Shown here piece after piece: positions 8,756-17,843 of a DNA stretch of 64,000 bases (position 1 is its first letter; every line of letters starts with the position of its first letter). Position numbers and translations under genes: made by a program. The notes beneath the pieces are model-generated. The model was not told the origin of the DNA. It saw only the letters and a program-made list of their open reading frames with translations, and ran no database searches. This DNA is from Cyanobacteria bacterium CYA (GTDB taxonomy: Bacteria; Planctomycetota; Phycisphaerae; Phycisphaerales; UBA1924), in contig RHKP01000008.1 in NCBI GenBank assembly GCA_008363215.1, positions 1 through 64,000 on the forward strand, given 5' to 3'.

Positions 8756-9235
8756 ATGCAAGGCGGAACGTCGCTGCCGCTGGACACGTCGCAAGGTTTC
8801 TCGCCGCCGACGGTGACGCAGTTCAGCGTGTTTCTCCCGAACAAGGTGGGCAAGTTGCTCGACCTGGTGCAGGGTTTCGATGATTCGCCGTGTGCCATCT
8901 GCGCGCTGGCGGTGCATGAGGCGGCCGACCACGCGGTGGTGCGGCTGATTACGAACAACGCGACCATGGCACGCGGGCTGTTGCGCGAAGAAAAGTTGGC
9001 GTTTGCAGAAAACAACCTGCTGATCGTCGAGTTGACACGCGGGCACACGATGACGAGTTTGTGTCTGGCGCTGCTCGGCGCCGAACTGTCAATTCAGTTC
9101 GCCTATCCGATGATGATCAAGCCCAACGGGCGACCGACCATCGCCCTGGCTGTCGACGATCCGACGCTGGCCGGGCAGATTCTGCGGCGGAAGGAGTTTC
9201 GCCTGTTCGGCGAAGCGGATCTGCCCGCAGCGTGA
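8756..9235 (+). CDS. ACT-domain protein
   Basis: A 159-residue protein starting with MQGGTSLPLD. The ATG at 8756 has GGAAGG seven bases upstream; longer readings to 8645 would include non-conserved sequence. The central stretch TVTQFSVFLPNKVGKLLDLV is the beta-alpha opening of an ACT domain. A second beta-alpha-beta half follows (ELSIQFAYPMMIKPNGRPTI), so two ACT-like modules are packed in one protein. Small stand-alone ACT proteins usually bind amino acids and regulate enzymes. The ligand cannot be read here. The 250-bp spacer upstream contains a short hairpin (CCCCGAAAGGGG, near 8564) and nothing else clear. Confidence 0.72.
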   Translation: MQGGTSLPLDTSQGFSPPTVTQFSVFLPNKVGKLLDLVQGFDDSPCAICALAVHEAADHAVVRLITNNATMARGLLREEKLAFAENNLLIVELTRGHTMTSLCLALLGAELSIQFAYPMMIKPNGRPTIALAVDDPTLAGQILRRKEFRLFGEADLPAA

Positions 9236-9484
9236 AGCAACGCTGATACCTGCCTGCCCCCATAATGCCAAGGGTACGGCGCGTCGCATCGCTGACCGCG
9301 GCGGGTCCGACGAAGCGCCCATCCCGACCGTGAGCATCGACGTGGCGCGGATCCTGCGCACGCGGCCTGCTCCGCGCACCGATGCACGGAGAAACTCGCA
9401 GAATCGCGTGCGTTACCCTCATTCGCGGGCGTCATCGGAGGTCGGAAATGTGCCCGCCGGCACGAGATTCAACGTGAATCGGTC

Positions 9485-11206
9485 TCAGATCTCCCGCAAC
9501 GCATCGTTCAACGGCAGCCCGGTGGCGTTGGTGCCGCACAGGTGCACTTCGATGCCCATCGCATCGGCCATCGCCGCCTTGGCGGCCAGCGCACGATCCG
9601 CCGCCTGCGCATCCGGCGCATACACCACCTGGATGTGATTGCTCTGGTGCTTGGCCATGAACTGATCGCGGTTGACGCCATATGTCACCGCGTGCATGAT
9701 CGGCCACACCGGCGTGGTGCTGTCCCAGCGCCGCTTGGTCTCGGCGTCGGGCAGGGCGACAGCCTTGAGGCGCCCGATGTCCATGCACAACTTTCCGCCC
9801 GGGCCGGCTGCCACACCCTCGACGTACACGCGGCTCCACACCACCTCGCCCGGCTTGCTCACGCCGGTCACGGTGCTGCCGCCTGGCGCAAAATACATGG
9901 CCGGCTGCCGCTGGCCGCACGCATCCGCCCAGCCTTTGGCAAAGTGCGACGCCGGCACCGCGCCGGAAATCTCGAAGACCCATACGTACTCGTCCGTCGT
10001 GCCCGACGCGTCCGCGTCGCCCCAGCGCACGTCGTGCAGCGTGTTGTCCGGGCGCAGTCCCATCGCGCTCCACACGCGATCGGTGATCAGCGCATCCAGC
10101 CCGGCGCACTCGTCGACTTCGTTGAAGTGCGGGAGCGCGCGGCCCTCGTGAATCACCTTCCCCGCGTTCGGGCCTTCCACCGCCTTGACCGGCGGGCGCT
10201 CCGTGCAGTTGAGCATCCCTTCCACCAGGTCGCTGGCCGCACACGTGGTCGTCAGACCCAGTTGATACTGGATGCCGATCAGGTCGCACCCGTACCTGTC
10301 GGCCAGGCGCAGCGCCGCGACGTACATGCGGCACTGTTCGAACACCTGCCGCTCGGTCAGATCGGTCGCTTCGTCTTTTCCGAAGTTGAACTTCATTCCT
10401 CGTTCTCGCAGCCACTCGTACACACTCCGCGCGTCGGCCTCGCTGACCAGTCCCATGGCTGCGAACAAGGTTGACTGGCTCAATCGCTCCTTGTAGACCC
10501 CGCACGGGTGCAGCAGATGGTCTGGGATGATCGCGTTGAACATGCCCATGCAGCCCTCGTCGAACACACCCATGATGGCCGGGCGACCGCCCAGTTCGCA
10601 CGCCAGCGCCCGACCCAACTCACGCTCCGCCCTGGGGAGGCTGGCGCTCAGCAAGGGGCGCGCGTGCGACAAGTCATGCACGATCGACCCGGTCTGGCAC
10701 CACTGCTTCAACTTGTCCATGAAGGTGGGGTTGCTGAAGTCCTCGCCCCAGAGCAGGCTGTGCTTCACGCCGGCCTTGGTGAGGCTCCCGCGCAGGTTGA
10801 GCGCCCCCACCAGCCCCGGCCACTGCCCCGACCAGTTCGCCAGGATCAGGATCGGACCGCGGTGGCGCACCAGCCCGGCGAGCACGTGTTGCGAATATTG
10901 CCACACGCTCTCGACGACCACGAGCGGCGCGTCGCGATGGATCTTGCCGAACACTTCGCGCCCGTGGGCCTGGCTGAACACGAAACCGTGCGGCTCGGCG
11001 TCCGAGTATCGCTCGGGCGACGCCCGCTCGAGGGTCCACCCCGCCTTGGCGAAGGCGGCCGCCGCCTGCCGCTCGGTCTCCTGCTGCGTCGCCCAGCACA
11101 GCGCATTGGCGGACAGGCGGCTGTCCCCGCTGGCGATCATCAGGGCCGTGCGAGACTTCGGCATGTCCGGCTCGAACAAGGACGGACGACGGTACGTGCT
11201 GGTCAT
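9485..11206 (-). CDS. L-fucose/L-arabinose isomerase-family protein
   Basis: A 573-residue cytoplasmic protein resembling the fucose isomerase family, which interconverts aldose and ketose sugars with a metal. Supporting stretches are ALMIASGDSRLS near the N-terminus, GVFDEGCMGMFNAIIPDHLL in the middle, and acidic and histidine residues spread through the C-terminal half (EISGAVPASHF). The length is close to FucI (about 590). The ATG at 11206 has GGAGGG about seven bases upstream. It stands alone, with no sugar kinase or transporter next to it. The substrate is therefore unknown. Divergent nuoI starts 90 bp away. Confidence 0.65.
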   Translation of the reverse strand: MTSTYRRPSLFEPDMPKSRTALMIASGDSRLSANALCWATQQETERQAAAAFAKAGWTLERASPERYSDAEPHGFVFSQAHGREVFGKIHRDAPLVVVESVWQYSQHVLAGLVRHRGPILILANWSGQWPGLVGALNLRGSLTKAGVKHSLLWGEDFSNPTFMDKLKQWCQTGSIVHDLSHARPLLSASLPRAERELGRALACELGGRPAIMGVFDEGCMGMFNAIIPDHLLHPCGVYKERLSQSTLFAAMGLVSEADARSVYEWLRERGMKFNFGKDEATDLTERQVFEQCRMYVAALRLADRYGCDLIGIQYQLGLTTTCAASDLVEGMLNCTERPPVKAVEGPNAGKVIHEGRALPHFNEVDECAGLDALITDRVWSAMGLRPDNTLHDVRWGDADASGTTDEYVWVFEISGAVPASHFAKGWADACGQRQPAMYFAPGGSTVTGVSKPGEVVWSRVYVEGVAAGPGGKLCMDIGRLKAVALPDAETKRRWDSTTPVWPIMHAVTYGVNRDQFMAKHQSNHIQVVYAPDAQAADRALAAKAAMADAMGIEVHLCGTNATGLPLNDALREI

Positions 11207-11284
11207 GGGCAAGACCCTCCGGGGCATTGTTGGCCGAGCGCACGCCAACCGCCTTCCTTCCGTCGCTCGACGGCTTGCCCCGTC

Positions 11285-11290
11285 TACACT
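11285..11290 (+). promoter_or_regulatory. -10-like TACACT directly before nuoI (leaderless candidate)
   Basis: TACACT ends six nucleotides before the ATG at 11297. Transcription normally begins about seven bases downstream of the -10 box, so the mRNA would start at or next to the A of the start codon. No Shine-Dalgarno is visible. Confidence 0.5.
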
Positions 11291-11296
11291 TGCCGC

Positions 11297-11842
11297 ATGG
11301 CGATCCGCGACGATGAAATCATCCTGATGGACATCCCCCCGATGAGCCGCACCGAGTCGGTCTACCTGCCGGAGGTCATCCGCGGGTTCGGCACGACCAT
11401 GCGGCACTTTTTCACTTCCTTCGGGCAGGGAAGGACCAGCCGGACCATGCAGTATCCGGAGGAACGCCGCGAGCACCTGCCCATCGAGCAGGGTGGGATG
11501 AACGCGTCGAACTACCGGGGGGTGCACCGGCTCAATCGAGACTCGAGCGGGCGGGTCAAGTGCGTGGCCTGCATGATGTGCCCGACGCTCTGCCCGGCCA
11601 ACTGCATCCACATCGAGGCGGCCGAGAGCCCCTGGGACGACCGCGAGAAGTACCCGGCCAAGTTCGAGATCGACGAACTGCGGTGCATCTTCTGCGGGAT
11701 GTGCGAAGAGGCCTGCCCGGTGGACGCGATCGAACTGACGACCGAGTACGACATCGTGGGGCTGACGCGGCAGGAGATGGTCTTTGACAAGGCCAAACTG
11801 CTGAGCGTCTTCGACGCGACCGTCGACAAGAAGCCGATGTGA
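11297..11842 (+). CDS. nuoI: NADH-quinone oxidoreductase subunit I
   Basis: The 181-residue peripheral-arm subunit of complex I that carries two [4Fe-4S] clusters (N6a and N6b). Two ferredoxin motifs are clear: CVACMMCPTLCPANC (about 95-109) and CIFCGMCEEACP (about 134-145). The flanking YPEERR, HIEAAE and KFEID stretches are typical of NuoI. It is a single gene here, not in a nuoA-N cluster, with an isomerase gene on one side and a long spacer on the other. A -10-like hexamer six bases upstream of the ATG suggests a leaderless message. Confidence 0.92.
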   Translation: MAIRDDEIILMDIPPMSRTESVYLPEVIRGFGTTMRHFFTSFGQGRTSRTMQYPEERREHLPIEQGGMNASNYRGVHRLNRDSSGRVKCVACMMCPTLCPANCIHIEAAESPWDDREKYPAKFEIDELRCIFCGMCEEACPVDAIELTTEYDIVGLTRQEMVFDKAKLLSVFDATVDKKPM

Positions 11843-12267
11843 CCGGCCCCCTCAACCGGCCATATATCTTCCAAACTTCTTGACAATTATCCCCGCATTG
11901 TGCCGGCAATGTTGGGTATTTCACCACCACTTCCGGCGTAGTCCGAGAACGCCTTCCGCAGATGCCGGACTGCGCGCAACGACAGAAATTCACGTCGACG
12001 GCAACCGGGCGGAATCCTCATGTGCCGGAGCGCCGTGGTCGCTCGCAAGTCCAGTGGTGACACGTGGTTATCTGCGCGCTCCGCCGGATATCAGACCCGT
12101 TCGACAGGTCCGGAGGGAGAGTTATCTATGTCGATTGTGGGCAAAAGTTTGCAAACGCCTTGCGTCCCGGCGTTTGTGGTGTACATCTGGTCGCAGAGGA
12201 CAAGCTGCCCGTCTGTGCGGCGGGCAGTCCAATGAGGACTCGATTGAGATTGGAGAAGGAGGGCCCC
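11843..12267 (+). other. 425-bp spacer before the PEP-CTERM gene
   Basis: No convincing gene is seen. A perfect TTGACA lies at 11880-11885, but no matching -10 stands 16-18 bases downstream. A hairpin CTGCCCG-9 nt-CGGGCAG lies near 12204-12226 in the probable leader of the next gene. Short open frames here lack host-like codon use. Confidence 0.4.
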
Positions 12268-12930
12268 ATGGTCCGGAATGCTGTGTTTGCTGGGATTGTC
12301 GGGCTCGCTGCCTCGGCCGCGTCTGCAGATATCGCGTCGTTCGGTTTCACCGACCTGGACGGCAGCTTCGATCTGGGAAGCATGCAGTTCACTGCGATGG
12401 CCACTGCCGGGGGAGAGAGCTCGACTGCGGGAGACGTGACCCGCTTTGCGGAAGGTGGAGGCAACTCCGCCGAGTTTGACTCCGGGTTCTTCGGCGGCGG
12501 CTCGCTGGCCAACGTCGAAGTCATCATTGACGTGAGCAATGTGGTCGGTCCCATGGCCGACGGCAACGGCACGTTCACCATCACCGACGCCGACGGCGAC
12601 ACCATCACGGGCTACGTTTCCGGCACCTGGTTCGCCGGCGCCAACGGGTTCGTGTTCATGAACGGCTCGACGAGCAGCGTGCTCTTCAACAGCACCGGCG
12701 ACGGATCGTTTGAAGGCCCGTCCAGCGGCGCGTTCGACATCACCGGCCTCGTCGAGGAGTACTTCGGCGCCCTCTCCATCCTCCTCCGCACCCCCCAGGG
12801 TGTCGGGTTCTTCAATGCCTCCTTCACCGAAGTCTCGACTCAGGTGGATGGCTTGATCGTCCCGACCCCGGCTTCGATCGCTCTGGCCGGCTGCGGGCTG
12901 GCGCTGACGACCATCCGTCGTCGCCGCTGA
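12268..12930 (+). CDS. Exported protein with PEP-CTERM-like tail
   Basis: A 220-residue secreted protein. An N-terminal signal (VRNAVFAGIVGLAASAASA) is followed by a Gly/Ser/Asp-rich, beta-strand-like body. The C-terminus reads VPTPASIALAGCGLALTTIRRRR: a P-x-P motif, a hydrophobic helix and an arginine cluster. This is the layout of planctomycete PEP-CTERM sorting signals handled by exosortases. The ATG at 12268 has GAAGGAGGG at 12255-12263; upstream in-frame codons are rejected because they precede the signal peptide. A strong terminator follows. The function of the body is unknown; no exosortase gene is in the window. Confidence 0.8.
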   Translation: MVRNAVFAGIVGLAASAASADIASFGFTDLDGSFDLGSMQFTAMATAGGESSTAGDVTRFAEGGGNSAEFDSGFFGGGSLANVEVIIDVSNVVGPMADGNGTFTITDADGDTITGYVSGTWFAGANGFVFMNGSTSSVLFNSTGDGSFEGPSSGAFDITGLVEEYFGALSILLRTPQGVGFFNASFTEVSTQVDGLIVPTPASIALAGCGLALTTIRRRR

Positions 12931-12970
12931 TGCTCGGCCCCGACCCGGGGCATTCCCTGCTGAAAGCGTC

Positions 12971-13004
12971 CACCGGCTCCCCTCGCGGGAGCCGGTGTGC
13001 TTTT
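12971..13004 (+). terminator. Rho-independent terminator after the PEP-CTERM gene
   Basis: An 11-bp stem (CACCGGCTCCC / GGGAGCCGGTG) with a 5-nt loop is followed by TGCTTTTT. Confidence 0.85.
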
Positions 13005-13036
13005 TGCCACCCCTCTACGTGGCGACAGCCGCAGAT

Positions 13037-13243
13037 CCCGCCTGTTTCTGAATCTCGTGCATGATCCACGCCGGACTCCCGCGACACCGTTTCCACTCGG
13101 CGCTCGTTACTCATGCGTTGTAAGGCGCCGGGCCCTCGGGATGCTCCCAACACGAGCCCGGGTCGCGAACACCCTGTATCGCCGAAGTTTCCGTCGATTC
13201 CGACCCGGAGAGGCGCCCGAAGGCGGGCCCTTCTCCGGCGTCC
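13037..13243 (-). repeat. Structured intergenic repeat, copy A
   Basis: On the minus strand this begins 33 nt after the pyrF stop with GACGCCGGAGA, an inner stem and TCTCCGGGTC (hairpin 13205-13238). It continues with GACCCGGGCTCGTGT, a CCCGGCG block and finally CACGAGATTC near 13050. The same blocks in the same order occur in copies C and D, and partly in B, E and F. It fills almost the whole convergent spacer between the PEP-CTERM terminator and pyrF. Confidence 0.6.
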
Positions 13244-13276
13244 CCCGGCCTTTGCGAGCACTTCATCGCTCGAACT

Positions 13277-14140
13277 TCAACAGTGCTCAAGAGCGCTCAG
13301 GTCACGCACCAGGTCGAGTGCGGCCGTCCGCACCGCCGCCTGCCAGTCAGCGCCCACGGGTTTGGGATAGAGCACAGATCGCGATGCATTGACCACGACG
13401 CCCAGGCCTGCTGCATCGCTCGCCCCGGGGCGACGCATCGGACTCAACTCGGCCAGCGTGCCGCCCTGTGCTCCGAACCCCGGCGCGAGGAAAACTGTGT
13501 CGGGCATGAGCGCCCGCAGTCGCGCCACCTCGCCGGCTCGCCGGGTCGCCCCCACGACGGCTCCCACCGCCGACAGTCCGCACGCACCCATGCGCGATTG
13601 CCCCATCTCTGCCAGCATCTCGCCCGTCCGCTCGGCCAGTGTGCGCCCGCCTGCGTCCAGCGCCTGCAAGCGCCCCGAGTCGGCGTTGCTCGTGCGGCAC
13701 AGCGCAAACACGCCCAGCCCGGCCTCCAGAAACGGCTCGATCGTCGAAGGCCCCATGTACGGGCTCACGGTGATCCAATGCGCCCCCATCGCGGCCGCGC
13801 CGTGCGCATAATGTGCGGCCGACGAATCGATGTCGCCCCGCTTGGCATCAAGAATGACCACCAGCCCGCGCTCTCGTGCCCGCGCCACGACATCTTCCAG
13901 CACGCCGTAGCCGAGCGAGCCGAACCGCTCAAAGCACGCGCTCTGAGGCTTGACGACGCCGACGACGTCGGCCACGGCGTCGATCACGCCGAGGCAGAAG
14001 GTCCGCACATCCTCGGCGTGGCAGCCCGGCCGGGTCCGCACTCGCTCGGGAAGCCGATCCGGGTCCGGATCGATCCCAACGCAGGCGGCAGTGCCCTTCT
14101 CCAGAATCGCGCGCGAAAGTTGATCGGCAGGGTGCGTCAT
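13277..14140 (-). CDS. pyrF: Orotidine 5'-phosphate decarboxylase
   Basis: Converts orotidine monophosphate to UMP, the last step of pyrimidine synthesis. The 287-residue protein belongs to the longer type-2 branch. It opens with a substrate-binding aspartate in CVGIDPDPDRLP, has the catalytic LDAKRGDIDSS (about 96-106), and later SPYMGPSTIEPF and FLAPGFGAQGG. The ATG at 14140 has no good Shine-Dalgarno. A TAGCAT hexamer nine bases upstream on the minus strand may drive a leaderless message. carA, the first pathway enzyme's small subunit, lies at 31769-32995. Confidence 0.93.
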   Translation of the reverse strand: MTHPADQLSRAILEKGTAACVGIDPDPDRLPERVRTRPGCHAEDVRTFCLGVIDAVADVVGVVKPQSACFERFGSLGYGVLEDVVARARERGLVVILDAKRGDIDSSAAHYAHGAAAMGAHWITVSPYMGPSTIEPFLEAGLGVFALCRTSNADSGRLQALDAGGRTLAERTGEMLAEMGQSRMGACGLSAVGAVVGATRRAGEVARLRALMPDTVFLAPGFGAQGGTLAELSPMRRPGASDAAGLGVVVNASRSVLYPKPVGADWQAAVRTAALDLVRDLSALEHC

Positions 14141-14148
14141 GGTCGGGC

Positions 14149-14155
14149 TATGCTA
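14149..14155. promoter_or_regulatory. Shared palindromic -10-like site between pyrF and the DUF971 gene
   Basis: The sequence GCTATGCTAGC reads TATGCT on the plus strand and TAGCAT on the minus strand. It stands nine bases before the pyrF start and upstream of the divergent DUF971-recG genes. Confidence 0.35.
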
Positions 14156-14208
14156 GCGTCGGAGGCTGCTGGGGCGTGCCTGGCGCCCCCGATGTTCCGG
14201 TGAACGCC

Positions 14209-14589
14209 ATGCACACTCCTCGCAAGATCGACCTGAAGAAGGACCGCGGGCTGGCCATCGAATGGGACGACGGGCAGGGCTCCTACTTCTCCATCGCCTA
14301 TCTTCGCCGCATGTCTCCCTCGGCCGACATGCGCGAACTCCGCAAAGCCATCGACCACAACCCGCTCACGGTGCTCCCCGGCGGCGGCTCGTCGGGCCCG
14401 ATCGTTGCCACCGGCGCCGAACTGGTCGGCAACTACGCCATCCGCATCTCCTTCTCCGACGGGCACGACACGGGCATCTACACTTGGGAGTACCTCCGCT
14501 CGCTGGATCCGGAGCAGCAGAATCCATCCGGCAAGGCGCCGGGCGACCACACGCCCCCGCATGCCGATCCGCTGGGACTGGGCCGTTGA
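14209..14589 (+). CDS. DUF971 (GBBH-like N-terminal) domain protein
   Basis: A 126-residue protein whose first 95 residues match the DUF971 pattern: a short strand (GLAIEWDDG), then YLRRMSP, a G-rich turn and a closing NYAIRISFSDGHDTGIYTWEYLR. The final GHDTGIY-WEYLR is the most characteristic part. Such proteins are linked to Fe-S or carnitine-type enzymes; the role of single-domain forms is not settled. The start was put at the ATG at 14209 (MHTPRKIDL). A GTG at 14176 with GGAGG ten bases upstream is a fair alternative adding 11 residues. The stop overlaps the recG start. Confidence 0.78.
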   Translation: MHTPRKIDLKKDRGLAIEWDDGQGSYFSIAYLRRMSPSADMRELRKAIDHNPLTVLPGGGSSGPIVATGAELVGNYAIRISFSDGHDTGIYTWEYLRSLDPEQQNPSGKAPGDHTPPHADPLGLGR

Positions 14590-16727
14590 GCGAGCCGCGC
14601 CCCGCCACCCCGCCTTCCACCAGCCGCGCGCCGGCGAACGCACCCCAGCAGCCCGCGCCGCGCGACCTGACCACGAGCGTGCGTTTCCTCTCCGGCGTCG
14701 GACCGGCCCGCGCCCAGGCCCTGGCCGAACTCGGCTTGACCAACATCGCCCGTCTGATCGCGCACCTGCCCTTCCGCTATGAGTGGGAGCGCGCCGAGTC
14801 TCCGATCAGGGAACTCCAGCCCGGCGTCACCGCTTCGGCCCGCGGACAAGTCACGGCGACGCGCCTGGCCGGGCGCGGCGGCAAGCAGCGTTTCGAGGCT
14901 GTGCTCATGGATGAGTCCGGTCGGCTCGACCTGGTGTGGTTCAACCAGTCCTACCTCAAGACCTCGATCCTGCCGGGGCTGCGGATCTGGGTACAGGGCA
15001 AGCCCGCCCGCCGAGGGGGCGCCCTCCAGATGGCTCACCCGCTCTTCGAGATCCTCTCAGACGATGAGCCGGACAAGCGCCGCGAGAAACTCCGCCCGAT
15101 CTACCCCGCCACCGCGCGTATCTCCTCCCGGCAGATCCAGCACCTGATCGAAGACATCCTGACCGATGCGGTGGCGCAGATCGACGATCATTTCGACGAA
15201 GCCTACCGGCGAAAGCGCGAACTGCCCGCGCTGCCCGACGCCTATCGCATGATGCACGCGCCGGGGAGCGAGCAGGAACTGGCGGAGGCACGCCGGCGCT
15301 TGGCGTACGACGAACTGTTCATGCTGCAATTGGGCGTGCATCTGAAGCGAGCCCACCTGCGCAACAACCTGCGCGCCCCGGCGTTGCCCTCATCGCCGGC
15401 CATCGAGCGGCGCATCCGCGAACGGCTGCCCTTCACGCTCACCGGGGCCCAGCAGCGGGTCGTACGCGAGATCACCGAAGACCTGGCGCGCTCCACGCCG
15501 GCCAACCGGCTCATCCAGGGAGACGTCGGCTCGGGAAAGACGGCCGTTGCTGCCTGCGCCATGTTGCTCGCGGTCGCCAATGGGCACCAGAGCGCCCTGA
15601 TGGCCCCGACCGAAGTCCTCGCCGAGCAGCACTACGACAATTTCACGCGCCTGCTGGAAAACTCTCGCGTGCGCATCGCCCTGCTCACCGGCGCTCTGCC
15701 CGCCTCAGAGCGAGAGCAACTGCTCGCACGCCTCGGGGCCGGCGATATCGACCTGCTCATCGGCACCCATGCCCTGCTGACCGAGCACGTTGAGTTTGCC
15801 TCGCTGGCGCTGGCCGTGATCGACGAGCAGCATCGCTTCGGCGTCCACCAGCGCGCCGCCCTGCGTGCCAAGGGCGCCGACGAACATTCCAGCCCGCACG
15901 TGCTGGTCATGACGGCCACGCCGATTCCGCGCACCGTCGCGATGACGCTGTTCGGCGATCTGGACGTCTCGACGATCGACGAACTCCCGCCCGGGCGCTC
16001 GCCCGTCGCCACGCGCGTCCTCCCACCCGAACGGCGCGACGAGGCGTATGCCTTCATGCGCGATCGCATCGCCCGCGGCGACCAGGCCTATGTCGTCGTG
16101 CCGACGATCGACTCCGATCAGGTCTCCGGCGTCGAGGCCGTGCTCGATCGGCTCCGCAAGGGCGCCTTGGCCGGTCGGCGCATCGAACCGATGCACGCTC
16201 GCCTGCCGCGCCGACAGCGTGAGCAGACCATGGCCGACTTCCGCGACGGGCACATTCACTGCCTCGTGTCCACCACCGTCATCGAAGTCGGCGTCGACGT
16301 GCCCAACGCCACTGTCATGCTCATCGAAGAGGCCGACCGCTTCGGTCTGGCGCAACTTCACCAGTTGCGCGGGCGTGTGGGCCGCGGTTCGCGAGCGTCG
16401 GCCTGCGTGCTTCTTGCTGAGCCGAAAACCCCCGACGCCGTCGAGCGGCTCGAGGCGATGCGATCCACCACCGACGGGTTTGAACTGGCCGAACGCGACT
16501 TCCAGATCCGTGGGCCGGGCGAACTGATCGGCGCGCGGCAGTCGGGCGACATGCTGCTCGAAGTGGCCGACCTGTCGCGCGACCTCGACCTGCTCAAACT
16601 CTCACGCGCCGACGCCGCCGCGTGGGTTCACGCCTCGCCGCGGCTCGACCGTCCCGCTGACGCGCTGCTGCGCCGACGCCTGGCGAAGAAGTACGGCGAC
16701 GCCCTCGGGCTGGTCGACGTCGGCTGA
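14586..16727 (+). CDS. recG: ATP-dependent DNA helicase RecG
   Basis: A 713-residue helicase that remodels stalled replication forks and Holliday junctions. A wedge/OB domain occupies about residues 60-190. The helicase core has Walker A GDVGSGKT (about 316), the Walker B-type box DEQH within AVIDEQHRFGV, TATPIPRT, and motif VI QLRGRVGRG. The start is a TTG at 14586 (TTGAGCGAGCCG) overlapping the TGA of the DUF971 gene, giving translational coupling. No ATG or GTG lies better placed before the wedge domain. Length agrees with E. coli RecG (693). The 247-bp spacer downstream contains a degenerate 19-bp palindrome copy and structured repeat copy E. Confidence 0.94.
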   Translation: MSEPRPATPPSTSRAPANAPQQPAPRDLTTSVRFLSGVGPARAQALAELGLTNIARLIAHLPFRYEWERAESPIRELQPGVTASARGQVTATRLAGRGGKQRFEAVLMDESGRLDLVWFNQSYLKTSILPGLRIWVQGKPARRGGALQMAHPLFEILSDDEPDKRREKLRPIYPATARISSRQIQHLIEDILTDAVAQIDDHFDEAYRRKRELPALPDAYRMMHAPGSEQELAEARRRLAYDELFMLQLGVHLKRAHLRNNLRAPALPSSPAIERRIRERLPFTLTGAQQRVVREITEDLARSTPANRLIQGDVGSGKTAVAACAMLLAVANGHQSALMAPTEVLAEQHYDNFTRLLENSRVRIALLTGALPASEREQLLARLGAGDIDLLIGTHALLTEHVEFASLALAVIDEQHRFGVHQRAALRAKGADEHSSPHVLVMTATPIPRTVAMTLFGDLDVSTIDELPPGRSPVATRVLPPERRDEAYAFMRDRIARGDQAYVVVPTIDSDQVSGVEAVLDRLRKGALAGRRIEPMHARLPRRQREQTMADFRDGHIHCLVSTTVIEVGVDVPNATVMLIEEADRFGLAQLHQLRGRVGRGSRASACVLLAEPKTPDAVERLEAMRSTTDGFELAERDFQIRGPGELIGARQSGDMLLEVADLSRDLDLLKLSRADAAAWVHASPRLDRPADALLRRRLAKKYGDALGLVDVG

Positions 16728-16860
16728 ATCCTCTCCATCCTCCCCCGTTTCCAGTTGGGAGAGCTGTCTACCGCTGGCAGACGGAGGCGACCCCCACCAT
16801 CAGACTGGCTTCCAGCCGGTGGTTCTGCTACCCGTTCCTTCGTACCGCGGGCGTCCTTCA

Positions 16861-16918
16861 GACGCCGGAGAGGTTCGCGTCTTGGCTCACCTCTCCGGGT
16901 CGCACTTGTCGCGCACTC
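16861..16918 (+). repeat. Structured intergenic repeat, copy E (5' half)
   Basis: GACGCCGGAGAGGT pairs with ACCTCTCCGGGTC (hairpin 16865-16898; the 10-bp outer stem is perfect), followed by a GCGCACTC block as in the other copies. It lies in the recG-16975 spacer on the same strand as both genes. The distal blocks are absent. Confidence 0.55.
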
Positions 16919-16963
16919 CAACCTCATGATCGATCGACTCACGACCTCCCTCCGCCCCCCCTC

Positions 16964-16969
16964 TACACT
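16964..16969 (+). promoter_or_regulatory. -10-like TACACT directly before the 16975 gene
   Basis: TCTACACTTGCCC is followed at once by ATG. The hexamer ends five bases before the start codon, predicting a leaderless message. The surrounding letters are nearly the same as before nuoI (TCTACACTTGCCGC-ATG). Confidence 0.5.
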
Positions 16970-16974
16970 TGCCC

Positions 16975-17832
16975 ATGCCCGGCCGCTCGCACAAGCCGCT
17001 CTTCGAACACCTTGCCAAGGCCCGCGAGGAGCACCTTCCGCCGGTGGAAGCCCCCCGTGATCCGGCAGCGCGTTCCGCTCCCGAGTCGCGTTCAGCGCCC
17101 GAGTCGCGGGCGGCCGCGGAGCGCTACACGCCCCCCAATTCGGCTCTGCCGCTCGCTTCTCCATCCGGGCCTGGACGCCTGGCGCTCTCCTACGCTGCCA
17201 TCTACGGGTTTGTGGCGGCCGCCGTGGCCCTTGCCGTGGCCACGTGGTCGATCGGGTACCGCGTGGGCTTCGGGGCTGGCGAGCGTTCCTGGGCTCAGCA
17301 GGCCGGCCCTGCCGACCTGCCTCCCCCCGGCCCCCTGGCTGTTCCCAACGACCTCGACCGCTCGCTCACGCCCAACCGTCCGGGCAACCCGGCCGGTCCG
17401 AACAACACCGAGCGACCGGGCCAACCTCGGTCCGAGAACTCCGGTCAGCCCCCACGCACCGACGCCGGGGCGACCACGGCCGGGATCCTGTCGTCCGACG
17501 GTACGCTCTACGCTGACCCCCGCGTTTCCGGGTCCAACTACCTGGAACTGGCAACGCTCTCTCGCGACCAGTCCGAGGCTGCGATCCGGTTCCTCGGCTC
17601 GCGCGGGGTGCCGGCCATCGCTGTGCCGGTGGATTCGCGAGCCGGGGAGGCCAACAATCCCGCCCGGTATCGGCTTGTCTCGATGAAACTGGGCATCCCC
17701 GGCGAGCAGTACCGCGACACCGGCGCCCAGCGACGGGCCCACGAAGAGGAAGTGAAGCGCCTCGGCGCTGAATGGCAGAGCAACGGGGGCGCGTCCAACT
17801 TTGCCAAGCCCCTCTGGACCAGATTCCCCTGA
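16975..17832 (+). CDS. Membrane-anchored protein of unknown function
   Basis: A 285-residue protein with a Pro/Ala/Arg-rich cytoplasmic N-terminus (residues 1-68). One transmembrane segment follows (about 71-95, ending ATWSIGYRVGFG), then a Pro/Gly/Asn-rich flexible linker (105-170) and a small C-terminal domain. That domain begins NYLELATLSRDQSEAAIRFL and contains GVPAIAVPV, a strand-helix-strand pattern loosely like a SPOR-type repeat. The family is not certain. It is followed 11 bp later by the small basic protein gene and then an aminotransferase, probably one transcript. Confidence 0.72.
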   Translation: MPGRSHKPLFEHLAKAREEHLPPVEAPRDPAARSAPESRSAPESRAAAERYTPPNSALPLASPSGPGRLALSYAAIYGFVAAAVALAVATWSIGYRVGFGAGERSWAQQAGPADLPPPGPLAVPNDLDRSLTPNRPGNPAGPNNTERPGQPRSENSGQPPRTDAGATTAGILSSDGTLYADPRVSGSNYLELATLSRDQSEAAIRFLGSRGVPAIAVPVDSRAGEANNPARYRLVSMKLGIPGEQYRDTGAQRRAHEEEVKRLGAEWQSNGGASNFAKPLWTRFP

Positions 17833-17843
17833 GGAGTTTCCCG

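Noticed and set aside
12064-12267. N-terminal extension of the PEP-CTERM protein to 12064
   Set aside because: It would put 68 residues before a clear signal peptide and ignore the strong ribosome-binding site at 12255-12263.
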